Source: an uncultured Bacteroidales bacterium (GTDB lineage Bacteria; Bacteroidota; Bacteroidia; Bacteroidales; UBA932). Taken from it: DNA of 37,624 nt. A program made the translations under genes and the position numbers. Below the pieces are notes generated by a model. That model was not told where the DNA came from. It searched no databases and saw nothing but the letters and a program-made list of their open reading frames with translations. The DNA lies in assembly GCA_900546445.1 (NCBI GenBank), contig URCV01000013.1, forward strand, positions 1 through 37,624. The letters are read 5' to 3'. This document shows, piece after piece, positions 1-7,671 of this stretch; position 1 is the stretch's first letter; every line of letters begins with the position of its first letter.

Positions 1-143
1 AGGCTCCGGACGGTTCGTTTACTCCATCTTCGGTGGCTGCGGACGTGGCGGCGCATCGATATCCCGAGAGATTCGACAGGTTCCCTATCCCGCAGAGTGA
101 GACTAAGAATAATACAAAGGCTCGTCAAAACAGTGATTGGTAG
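1..143 (+). CDS. SusD/RagB-family outer-membrane lipoprotein, C-terminal end only
   Basis: Only the last ~46 codons are present; the reading frame is open from base 3 and stops with TAG at 141-143. The peptide ends with RYPERFDRFPIPQSE and, further on, QNSDW. This is the usual SusD/RagB C-terminus: a basic and aromatic stretch, then FPIP..E, then a terminal QN.GW-like motif. SusD proteins sit on the cell surface and, with a SusC TonB-dependent transporter, capture and import oligosaccharides. The rest of the gene and any SusC partner lie to the left of the window. The next lipoprotein starts 5 bases after the stop, so this is probably the upstream part of the same transcript. The family call rests on the C-terminal signature alone. 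Confidence 0.72.
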   Translation, partial: APDGSFTPSSVAADVAAHRYPERFDRFPIPQSETKNNTKARQNSDW

Positions 144-148
144 TGGAT

Positions 149-580
149 ATGAAAAAGATAGCATTATTTATGACGGTGGCTTTCGCGCTGTTTTCCTGCG
201 TGAAGCCGGACGAGAGGGTGCGTGATGCCTCTACGGAATTACGTTCGCTGAAGGCTTTCGTATATTACGACGAATCGAACCTCTCGAAATACGAAGAAGT
301 GGATTTGTTAAGTGGTATGTATATAGAGGAAAAAGGTCTTGCTAGCTACACTTTTCCCGATGATGCAGAAAAATTTAACGAAAATTCATTAAAAAAATGC
401 CGAGTGGAAGCTAGTCTCCCATCGGCGGCAAGACTCGTTCTTACCGACGAAAACGGTAAAGAAAAGAGTTGTGGATTAGAAGGTTGGCATAATTTATATA
501 ATACCTCGCTTTATTTTAATATAGTGGCGGATAACGGAGATACTAAAAATTTTAAAATACAAACCCGTTGTCAAAACTAA
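149..580 (+). CDS. Small surface lipoprotein with an Ig-like (DUF5018-like) domain
   Basis: About 143 residues from the ATG at 149. A TTG 12 bases upstream is also possible, but the ATG places a normal signal peptide (MKKIALFMTVAFALFSC) at the N-terminus. The lipobox is LFSC, and the acidic residues after the cysteine fit surface export in Bacteroidota. The rest has no enzyme motif. The end (FNIVADNGDTKNFKIQTR) resembles the closing strands of small DUF5018-type Ig-like domains, which read roughly V.A.DG....Y.I. Its place directly after susD is where surface glycan-binding proteins are usually encoded, so a binding or spacer role is inferred. It is more A+T-rich than the following genes, especially over its second half. 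Domain assignment is tentative. Confidence 0.6.
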   Translation: MKKIALFMTVAFALFSCVKPDERVRDASTELRSLKAFVYYDESNLSKYEEVDLLSGMYIEEKGLASYTFPDDAEKFNENSLKKCRVEASLPSAARLVLTDENGKEKSCGLEGWHNLYNTSLYFNIVADNGDTKNFKIQTRCQN

Positions 581-598
581 AAATTATTTTTATATTTG
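568..598 (+). promoter_or_regulatory. Bacteroidota-type promoter (TTG / 20 nt / TATATTTG)
   Basis: TATATTTG at 591-598 matches the Bacteroidota -7 element TAnnTTTG. TTG at 568-570 lies 20 bases upstream, the expected position of the -33 element. The ATG at 609 is only 10 bases past the -7 box, so transcripts from here would have a leader of about 6 bases. It could give the 609 lipoprotein and its neighbours a start separate from the susD transcript. Confidence 0.5.
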
Positions 599-608
599 TT
601 TCCGCATT

Positions 609-2234
609 ATGAAAATTTTTAAATTATTTCCTATTGCTGCCATACTTTTTGCAGCGGTAGCGTGTAACACTAAAAACAATGACCCGGTAAAACCTGAGGT
701 TAGTTTTTCGTTATCTGATAATAATATAGTATTGGCCGGATTAGAGCACGAAAGCGTGGTTTCCGTGGATAACAAGGCTAAGACTGTATCGATTTTCGTG
801 GATTATGCCGATAAAGAGAACATAAAGGCTCTCGAGGTCGATTTCAAAGGTCTTGAGGAAGGTGTGGAAGTTAAGTATGCTAAGACATTTAACTATGCAC
901 AAGGTCCTCAGCAGATTACTTTCGTGAAGAGTGAGACTGAATTCGTCTACACATTCTCGGTGGAGGTGGGTCAGCCGACCATCAAATTCACTTCTTTCAC
1001 CGTAGCCGGCGTAGATGCCACATCGGGAGAGTTCAAGATATCTTCCGCTATGGATCTTACTTCGCTCGTAGTCGAGTTCGTCGTTTCTCCTTCCGACACT
1101 AAAGTCTTCGTGGGAGACAAGGAGATCGCCTCAGGCGATTCTTTCGACTTTTCGGACAAGCTTAACGGCGTTACTTTCGTAGCGCGCGTGGGCTCCGTAG
1201 AAAAGACTCTTAATGTAAAGGCCGTAACTACCGGCATTTCCGAAATCAGTCGCGTATGGGGTGTATACTATAAGCCAGTAACCGAGGGGGTGGATGCGAA
1301 GTGGTTCGGCTCACAGGTATCAGGAGAGCCTAACATCATCCGTACGGTCGCCATGAACGACGAGTACGTCTTCCTTTCTAAGGATAAGGATAGCGTTAAT
1401 CCTCTCGGAGGAGTTTATGCCGTAAGCATTTCGGATCCTAATTCAGTTAGAATCCTTTCTCAGAACGGACTTCCTGAAGGCACACGCTTTTTCGGCATTA
1501 CTACGCTTGAGAATGCCGTAATCGCTGCCGGCTTCACTATGGGTAATGGCGCATCCTTTAAGGTATATGCGTGGGATTCCGTTACATCTGACCCTAAGAC
1601 CATCATTGAATACACTACTACTTCCGATATGCGCCTGGGAGACAAGATTACTGCGGAAGGTACTTGGAACGACGGAAAGATCTGGTGCTACGATTCCAAA
1701 TCCGGAAATGTGATGCTTTGCTTCACGGTTTCCGGCGGTAAGGTAAATGCTAAACCTAAGGTGATAGATCTTGAAAGCAAGATGGGTAATTACGGAACGT
1801 TCTATCCTTATAAGGATAACCAATACGTATGGGGTGGCGGCGCAGGCGTAGCCAGCACGCTCTTTACCGTGGATGGCACTATGGCTAAGGCGGAATATAC
1901 TTTTCCTACCGCGACCATCGCTTCTCCTACCCACGGCATCAGGTTCTTCACCTTTAACGAAGAGAACTATATGGCTTATGTAGTTCTGCGTAATAATTAT
2001 AGTGACGGGCAGTTTAGGGTATCTCCTCTTACTCGTGAAACTCTTGCCGAAAGCATCGACGCCCTCGAGAAGTCATATGCCTTCTATCTGGGTGACCCTA
2101 ATGCTAAGGAAGACGGTGTTTATATAAAGAATGCTAACGGAAGTGGCGAGGGAGCACTGCGAATGATAAACGGAAAGCTTTATTATGCTGCCTTCGTTAC
2201 CGGAACGGGATTATCATTGTTTGAAATTAAATAA
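609..2234 (+). CDS. Surface lipoprotein, Ig-like N-terminal part plus DUF4623-like C-terminal domain
   Basis: 541 residues. Signal peptide MKIFKLFPIAAILFAAVAC ends in a lipobox (AVAC). Residues ~30-200 look like two beta-sandwich, DUF5018-like segments; the first ends with a phrase like ETEFVYTFSVEV. Residues ~215-541 resemble the DUF4623 proteins of gut Bacteroides: VWGVYYKP, then EPNIIRTVAMNDEYVFLSK, GGVYAVSISDP and GTWNDGKIWCYDSKSGN, with a repetitive beta-propeller-like rhythm. No catalytic motif is visible. The C-terminal part is clearly related to the end of the next gene: both have GD.....GTW.DG.I, then a V..KP..I.L segment, then YK.(D/N)QY. It is probably a surface glycan-binding component of this locus. 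The DUF number is from memory; the shared domain is visible in the sequence. Confidence 0.65.
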   Translation: MKIFKLFPIAAILFAAVACNTKNNDPVKPEVSFSLSDNNIVLAGLEHESVVSVDNKAKTVSIFVDYADKENIKALEVDFKGLEEGVEVKYAKTFNYAQGPQQITFVKSETEFVYTFSVEVGQPTIKFTSFTVAGVDATSGEFKISSAMDLTSLVVEFVVSPSDTKVFVGDKEIASGDSFDFSDKLNGVTFVARVGSVEKTLNVKAVTTGISEISRVWGVYYKPVTEGVDAKWFGSQVSGEPNIIRTVAMNDEYVFLSKDKDSVNPLGGVYAVSISDPNSVRILSQNGLPEGTRFFGITTLENAVIAAGFTMGNGASFKVYAWDSVTSDPKTIIEYTTTSDMRLGDKITAEGTWNDGKIWCYDSKSGNVMLCFTVSGGKVNAKPKVIDLESKMGNYGTFYPYKDNQYVWGGGAGVASTLFTVDGTMAKAEYTFPTATIASPTHGIRFFTFNEENYMAYVVLRNNYSDGQFRVSPLTRETLAESIDALEKSYAFYLGDPNAKEDGVYIKNANGSGEGALRMINGKLYYAAFVTGTGLSLFEIK

Positions 2235-2269
2235 AATTTTTATACGTACTTATTAATAACATTATTTCT

Positions 2270-5200
2270 ATGAAAAAGAGTCTATTATTGATTCTCGGTG
2301 CAGCGATGCTGTTTGCAGGATGCGCCAAAGATTTGACCAGTGATCTGGACAATCTTACAAGTAGGGTCGACCAGATCGAAAAGCAGGTCGAGTCTAACAA
2401 GAAGGCTATTGAAGCCCTTCAGAAAGCTAATTTCATCTCTAAGGTAGAACAGACCGCTACAGGTTGGTCAGTTACTTTGAGCGATGGTTCTGTTCTTGCT
2501 CTTTATAACGGTGCAGCAGGTGCTGACGGAAAGCCGGGCGCAGATGGTAAGGACGGTGATGCTTTCTTCAAGTCAGTAGAGGTTAAGGATGGTATGGTCA
2601 TCTTCACTCTTACTGATGGAACTACTTTTGAGGTTCCTCTTATGCAGGAGTTTGCCATCTCTTTCGATTCGAGAGAAATTGCTGTCGAACCGGATACGGA
2701 GGTTAAGATTCCTTTTACTATCGTAGGTAAGACCGCCGAGACCGAAGTTTATGTTCTTGCAAGTGGCGCTTATGAGGCCAGGATTAAAGGTGACGCAGTA
2801 ATCGTTAAGATTCCTTCAGTGATTACTAACGATGCCGTTCTTCTCGCAGCTGATAATGGTCACGGTAAGACTTCCATCAAGTCCCTTAATTTCGAGAAGC
2901 ACGCATTTGAAGTAGGTGAATATAATGGTGTTGCTTACTTCTGGGGAAGCGAGGCTAAGTTCAAGGTGACTTCAAACGTAGCTTATTCAGTTACTACAAG
3001 CGTTCCTTGGATAGAGGTAGTCAGCACTAAGGCAGTAGTTGATAATACTGTTACCGTTAAAGTTCTTCCTTCTCCTTGTGCTTATACACGTACCGGTGAG
3101 GTTTATGTAAGGGATGCTTTCGATAACGTAGTTCAAACCGTCAAGATAGCTCAGGGTGGAACATCTCCTGTAATGGTATTCAATACCGGTTACAAGACTA
3201 TCGCAGAAGCTATCGCAGGCGTGGCTGATAACGCAGACGTAAAGACCAATGGTTATGTAGATATCGCCATTTCAGAAGCTCAGGCTCCTATCGAAGAGAT
3301 AATCGCCATTCCTGAAAGCGATATGAAATGGGTTGTCCGTGTTCGCTCTATCGGTGGTGGTAAGGCTGAAAACTGTGTCGTTCGTGGTATCGACGTTCGT
3401 AATACCGAACTTGAGGTTAAGGACATTACTATCGAACCTGCAGTGGCATTCAAGGGCAATCGTCCTCTTGCAAAGGAAGGCGATAAATATGGTATAGGCT
3501 ATTTTTCAAATGCATATGGTCTGTGTGTCGAGCAGGATGCAAGTAAGCCTATTAACGTTAAGAACGTTATCTTTAAGGTCAGCGACGAATTGGTAGCATA
3601 TGGTGCAGCTACGCTTCTTTATGTTTGTCCTTCTACCGGACTCGTAACTCTCGACGGATGTCAGATCGACGGACGTGGCTCACGTATCTCTCAGATCTAC
3701 GGAGGTAATGTCAAGTTCAATGCTTGCCGTATCGCTAATGGCTATTCAAGCTATGCCGTACGTGTCGGCGATGCTAACGCTCATCTGTTGATGACGAACA
3801 ATACCATAGACACTCCTAAGGTTGTCGATATTTATAAGACTATTGCTGCTACGTCTACCATTACTCTCGGTGAGAATGGCGTAGACAATAACCGTTACTC
3901 AGAGAAGGTGACCGTAAAGGCAGTGGATCCTCAGAAAGAAGGTGTTACCGTTACTATCGGTAAAGCTGCAGAGGCTGGTACAGTAGCCCTTAACGGAGTT
4001 TTCACATACGCGACGGTTCAGGAAGCTATCGATGCTGCTAAGGCAGGTGATGTCATCACTATCGGCGAGCAGGAATACGCTGAAAACGTTAAGATTAATA
4101 AGAATGTAACTATCCAGGGTAAGAACCGCGAGACCTCAATCATCGCAGGTAATATGGAGATCGCTTCAGGCGTTACCGTTAAGAATCTTACCGTTAAGGA
4201 GAAAGCAGGTGTGACTAATGCGGATCTTAAATATGCCGGCGGTAGTTATGCTTGGGGACACAAGTTCCTCTTCCGTGTAGAGAATGGTGCATCTGGTGTT
4301 CTTCTCGAGAATGCTAACGTTATCGCCGATGATAACGATGCTACGGCAGATTTTATGAACTCAGTTTCTACCATTTGGATTTCACAGGCTTGGGATGTGA
4401 CTATCAGAAATTGTAAGATCGTAACTACTGCAGATGGTGCATACTGCCCTAATCAGACTTACGATTCCAGAAATGTCGTATTTGAAGGAAATGAGTTCGT
4501 AGGTGGCGGTCAGAAGGAATGGTCTATTCGCGTAGCTGCTGCTTCTGATGTTATCATTCGTAACAATACCTTCCATTCTAAATATGCTATCGACGTGCTT
4601 AATACATTCAAGGGTGTTCTCACTTTGGGTGATGGTAAGACCGATAATAACATCTATGCTTCTGAAGTAGAGGTAGCTCTTAACGGAGACAAAGAAGCCA
4701 GACTTGAAGCAGGTGCCATGTTCTTCCCTACAGAGGTCGTTTTCGGAAAGAAGGAAACTGTAGTTATCGAGCCGGTTTGGGAGAAACTCTGGTCAGCTAA
4801 TATCGATGCACTCGGTATCAACGACTCTCGTGGTTTCGCTATGTGGAACGGTGAGGTTCTTTGTGGTGTAGCTGCAGGTGACAAGGGTGAAGGCTCTCCA
4901 GCTCCGTATGTAAGCTCATATCCTATGGTTACCGTTGCCAATGGTGCTGTTTCCAAGACACTTGCCACTCTTACCGAAGGTGCAGGATTTACCGGTTGGG
5001 TAACTGGCGTAACAGTAGTGGAGAACGCCGGAAAGCAGGATCTTATCGCTTGCGGCGTGGTAGCTACAGGTAATAAGTGGGCAGCTACTAACTACGATTT
5101 CTATGTATATCATTTCACAAGTCCTGATGAATACGAAATAGCTCTTAAGTGGACTATGCCTGAGGCTGAGGCAGAGCGTGTCGGAGATTACCTTTCATTC

Positions 5201-5806
5201 CGCGGAACTTGGCAGGATGGTGAGATCCTCGTCTGTGCTGCTAACAATACCGGTAAGAATGTTTACTCATTCGCAGTTAAGGATGGCGTAGTAGCTAAGG
5301 AGCCTGTCAAGATAGCTCTTGATGCTGATATTATGAGTAAGAAGAACGGTACAGCCGGTATCTATCATTACAAGGGAGATCAGTACATCATCACTTCAGA
5401 AGGCTTGGCTCCTGTCGTAGTAAAGCGCGAGGCAGACAAATTCTCTTATGTAGCTACAATGGATATGACTAACTTCGTAGCTGAGGATAAGGCTACTAAG
5501 GTTATTCGTACTCCACAGTTCGTAACCATTCGTGGTAAGGAGTATATGATATTCTTGCACACTAACTATGCAAGCTCTAGCTCCAATGGTGGTTGGGTAT
5601 GCGTTCTTCCTGTTAAGAATGAGAACCTCGCTGAGAGCCTTCAGAAAGTCGAGGCTTCAGACATCAAGATGATGCGGATTCCTATCTCTGCAACTGCTGC
5701 AGGTAATGGATTTGCCGGACTTGGCGTAGAAAAGGACGGATATGGATGTAATATCGGTTATGGTCTTCGTCATGGTGAAATCGGTGTCATCAAGTTCATT
5801 CCATAA
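2270..5806 (+). CDS. Large multidomain surface lipoprotein: coiled coil, collagen-like, BACON-like, beta-helix, propeller-like domain
   Basis: 1178 residues. Lipoprotein signal MKKSLLLILGAAMLFAGC. Domains in order: coiled coil at ~24-55 (LTSDLDNLTSRVDQIEKQVE); a DUF4988-like segment, GWSVTLSDGSVLALYNG, running into collagen-like Gly-X-X triplets (GADGKPGADGKDGD) at ~65-100; a BACON-like domain at ~225-300 (VAYSVTTSVPWIEVV then VYVRDAFDNVVQTVKIAQGG); two beta-helix regions, the second opening TYATVQEAIDAAKAGDVI like pectin-lyase-fold proteins; and from ~845 a C-terminal domain homologous to that of the preceding lipoprotein. No lyase catalytic triad is recognisable, so binding is more likely than cleavage. 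Codon use is strongly T-ending (GTT, GCT, CTT, ATC/ATT mix), unlike the G/C-ending style of the next gene, which may reflect high expression. It starts 35 bases after its neighbour and is probably co-transcribed with it. Confidence 0.7.
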   Translation: MKKSLLLILGAAMLFAGCAKDLTSDLDNLTSRVDQIEKQVESNKKAIEALQKANFISKVEQTATGWSVTLSDGSVLALYNGAAGADGKPGADGKDGDAFFKSVEVKDGMVIFTLTDGTTFEVPLMQEFAISFDSREIAVEPDTEVKIPFTIVGKTAETEVYVLASGAYEARIKGDAVIVKIPSVITNDAVLLAADNGHGKTSIKSLNFEKHAFEVGEYNGVAYFWGSEAKFKVTSNVAYSVTTSVPWIEVVSTKAVVDNTVTVKVLPSPCAYTRTGEVYVRDAFDNVVQTVKIAQGGTSPVMVFNTGYKTIAEAIAGVADNADVKTNGYVDIAISEAQAPIEEIIAIPESDMKWVVRVRSIGGGKAENCVVRGIDVRNTELEVKDITIEPAVAFKGNRPLAKEGDKYGIGYFSNAYGLCVEQDASKPINVKNVIFKVSDELVAYGAATLLYVCPSTGLVTLDGCQIDGRGSRISQIYGGNVKFNACRIANGYSSYAVRVGDANAHLLMTNNTIDTPKVVDIYKTIAATSTITLGENGVDNNRYSEKVTVKAVDPQKEGVTVTIGKAAEAGTVALNGVFTYATVQEAIDAAKAGDVITIGEQEYAENVKINKNVTIQGKNRETSIIAGNMEIASGVTVKNLTVKEKAGVTNADLKYAGGSYAWGHKFLFRVENGASGVLLENANVIADDNDATADFMNSVSTIWISQAWDVTIRNCKIVTTADGAYCPNQTYDSRNVVFEGNEFVGGGQKEWSIRVAAASDVIIRNNTFHSKYAIDVLNTFKGVLTLGDGKTDNNIYASEVEVALNGDKEARLEAGAMFFPTEVVFGKKETVVIEPVWEKLWSANIDALGINDSRGFAMWNGEVLCGVAAGDKGEGSPAPYVSSYPMVTVANGAVSKTLATLTEGAGFTGWVTGVTVVENAGKQDLIACGVVATGNKWAATNYDFYVYHFTSPDEYEIALKWTMPEAEAERVGDYLSFRGTWQDGEILVCAANNTGKNVYSFAVKDGVVAKEPVKIALDADIMSKKNGTAGIYHYKGDQYIITSEGLAPVVVKREADKFSYVATMDMTNFVAEDKATKVIRTPQFVTIRGKEYMIFLHTNYASSSSNGGWVCVLPVKNENLAESLQKVEASDIKMMRIPISATAAGNGFAGLGVEKDGYGCNIGYGLRHGEIGVIKFIP

Positions 5807-5837
5807 TGAGAAATCATAAGTTGTAAGTTGATTATTT

Positions 5838-5867
5838 GGGGTCGGCCGCAGGGTCGACTCCTTTTTT
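5838..5867 (+). terminator. Intrinsic terminator after the large lipoprotein
   Basis: A 10-bp stem pairs 5838-5847 with 5852-5861 (two G:U pairs) around a 4-base loop, followed by six T at 5862-5867. It lies 31 bases after the stop of the 1178-residue lipoprotein and before the likely start at 5912 of the next gene, so it may end or attenuate transcription between them. Confidence 0.7.
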
Positions 5868-5911
5868 GTGCTGATTATTTTTATTATTTTTGTCTCTTTC
5901 AAAAGTCACTT

Positions 5912-7651
5912 ATGATAGCACGCTTTATGATACCTTTGCTTCTCTCTTCAGCGGTAGCCATTTCGCTATTCTCCTGCACGCCTACATCTGTCTCTCCGGA
6001 TACTCCTGACCCGGAAAAGCCTATCCCAGATGCGGTGGAGCCGAAGATAGTGTCCGCTCGACTCTCAGAATACCCTAAGGCCGTGCTGACCATAGACGAA
6101 AAGACGTCCGCCGTAGATGCCGAGCTTCCTTTCGGCTCTATCTTAGGAAGCGCCACTTTAGAGATGGACCTCGCAGAGGGCTGTAAGAGCGATCCCGTAT
6201 CGGGCTCGTCGGTAGACCTCAGAAAGACTTTCCCCATTTTCGTCACCGCTTCTAACGGAGCATCTCGCAAGTATACCTTCTCGGCGCGCGTAGCCGCTTC
6301 GGATATAGTGAAAATCAAATGGTTTGAACTGAAAGACTATTATATAAGAGCTGAGCTCGACGGCTCGGACTATCTTTTTACCCTGCCTTACGGTGCCGAT
6401 TTGAAAAATCTCAAGATAGATCTCGCTACGGACTATAAGCTTACTACGGAGCCTGACATCGCTTCCGGAATAGATCTCAGCGAACCTCGTGAAATAAAGG
6501 TATATGCCGAAGACGGAAAGACCTTTAAGGTCTATACGCTGAAAGCGCGTCATTTCGCTAAGGATGTGGGCGTGAGGGGCGTGTATCTGCCTTCGCCGTC
6601 ACACACGTCGTCATTCAGCAACTACGCTAACCTCTGCGAGTCTATGGATTTGCTCCAGGAGCTTAACTTCAATTGCCTGTATGTATGCGCGTGGGCTGCT
6701 ACGAAAACCGCTTGGCCGAGCGAAGTGTTGCTCGCTAACTCCACCTACTCCGATGTGACTTCTCTTAATATGTATCGCTCCTATACCGGAGGAAGCGGAG
6801 ATGCCATCGCCGATATGATAAGCGAAGGTCATAAGCGCGGCATAAAGGTAGTGCTGTGGTTTGAGTACGGATTCATGCATAAGGTGGGCTCGGTCGATAT
6901 GAACGACCCGCTGCTTGCCAAGCATCCGGACTGGATAGGACTTAATAGCGGAGGAGGATATTGTAACTATAACGGGACCGATTTCTATCTAAACTCTTTT
7001 AGCTCCGAAGTGCAGAAGTTTATGATAGACCTCGTCGTGGAGGCCGTAAGACGCTATCCTGAACTCGACGGCATACAGGGCGACGACCGCCTACCGGCTT
7101 CTCCTATAAATGCAGGCTATAATAAGGAAACCGTTGATGCCTATATGACGCAGACCGGAAAACCTTATCCGTCAGATAATAAGAATAAGGATTGGCAGGC
7201 GTGGAAATTGGCAAGTCTTAATCGCTTCGCCCTGGATTTGCACGATGCCGTGAAGGCCGAAAGGCAGAGTTGTATGGTGTTTTTCGCACCGAACAAATAC
7301 CCGTGGGCTTGCAATAATCTAAGCCAGGATTGGCCATCGTGGGTGAAGAGCGGGGCTTGCGAGTTCCTGACCGTCCAGTGCTATGTCACGGCCAATTATG
7401 AACGTGACGTGGATTCTCAGATCGCCTATATGAAGGCGAACACTTCTAAGAATATCTTCCAGCCGGCGATGATTTTGAAGAACGGGGCTAATCTTATGAG
7501 TCCTCAGATGCTTTCCGAGCAGCTTTGCCACAATCGTAAGGCGGGCACTATGTGCGAGGCGCAGTTCTGGTTCGATGGCTTGTGGAATGAGGACATCCGG
7601 AAGATGTTCAAGCTGTTTTATTCTTATCCTGTGGAATTTCCCGAATTATAA
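5912..7651 (+). CDS. Putative glycoside hydrolase, GHL10-like (DUF187/PF02638-type), lipoprotein
   Basis: 579 residues from ATG 5912. An upstream in-frame ATG at 5828 would run through the terminator and add 28 residues before the signal peptide, so I reject it. Signal MIARFMIPLLLSSAVAISLFSC has lipobox LFSC. Two Ig-like, DUF5018-like segments follow (~45-125 and ~135-212), each ending in a V.A.(N/D)G....Y.. motif. The catalytic (beta/alpha)8-like part starts near 222 (VRGVYLPSPS). It has GIKVVLWFEYGFM, HPDWIGLNSGGG and, near residue 385, LDGIQGDDRL, the usual acidic site of GHL10-like proteins. The end has CEAQFWFDGLWNE. GHL10 members are putative glycosidases with mostly unknown substrates. 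Secretion by the lipoprotein route beside susD supports a surface or periplasmic role in this locus. The exact family and activity are uncertain. Confidence 0.65.
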   Translation: MIARFMIPLLLSSAVAISLFSCTPTSVSPDTPDPEKPIPDAVEPKIVSARLSEYPKAVLTIDEKTSAVDAELPFGSILGSATLEMDLAEGCKSDPVSGSSVDLRKTFPIFVTASNGASRKYTFSARVAASDIVKIKWFELKDYYIRAELDGSDYLFTLPYGADLKNLKIDLATDYKLTTEPDIASGIDLSEPREIKVYAEDGKTFKVYTLKARHFAKDVGVRGVYLPSPSHTSSFSNYANLCESMDLLQELNFNCLYVCAWAATKTAWPSEVLLANSTYSDVTSLNMYRSYTGGSGDAIADMISEGHKRGIKVVLWFEYGFMHKVGSVDMNDPLLAKHPDWIGLNSGGGYCNYNGTDFYLNSFSSEVQKFMIDLVVEAVRRYPELDGIQGDDRLPASPINAGYNKETVDAYMTQTGKPYPSDNKNKDWQAWKLASLNRFALDLHDAVKAERQSCMVFFAPNKYPWACNNLSQDWPSWVKSGACEFLTVQCYVTANYERDVDSQIAYMKANTSKNIFQPAMILKNGANLMSPQMLSEQLCHNRKAGTMCEAQFWFDGLWNEDIRKMFKLFYSYPVEFPEL

Positions 7652-7671
7652 TTAACAAAACTATATTTTTT

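Noticed and set aside
2936..4690. Pectate lyase catalytic domain in the large lipoprotein
   Set aside because: The beta-helix rhythm is present, but I see no conserved lyase acidic/basic catalytic cluster, so an enzyme call is not supported.
5828..5911. Longer start for the GHL10-like protein
   Set aside because: It would translate through the terminator stem and put 28 unusual residues ahead of a normal lipoprotein signal peptide.
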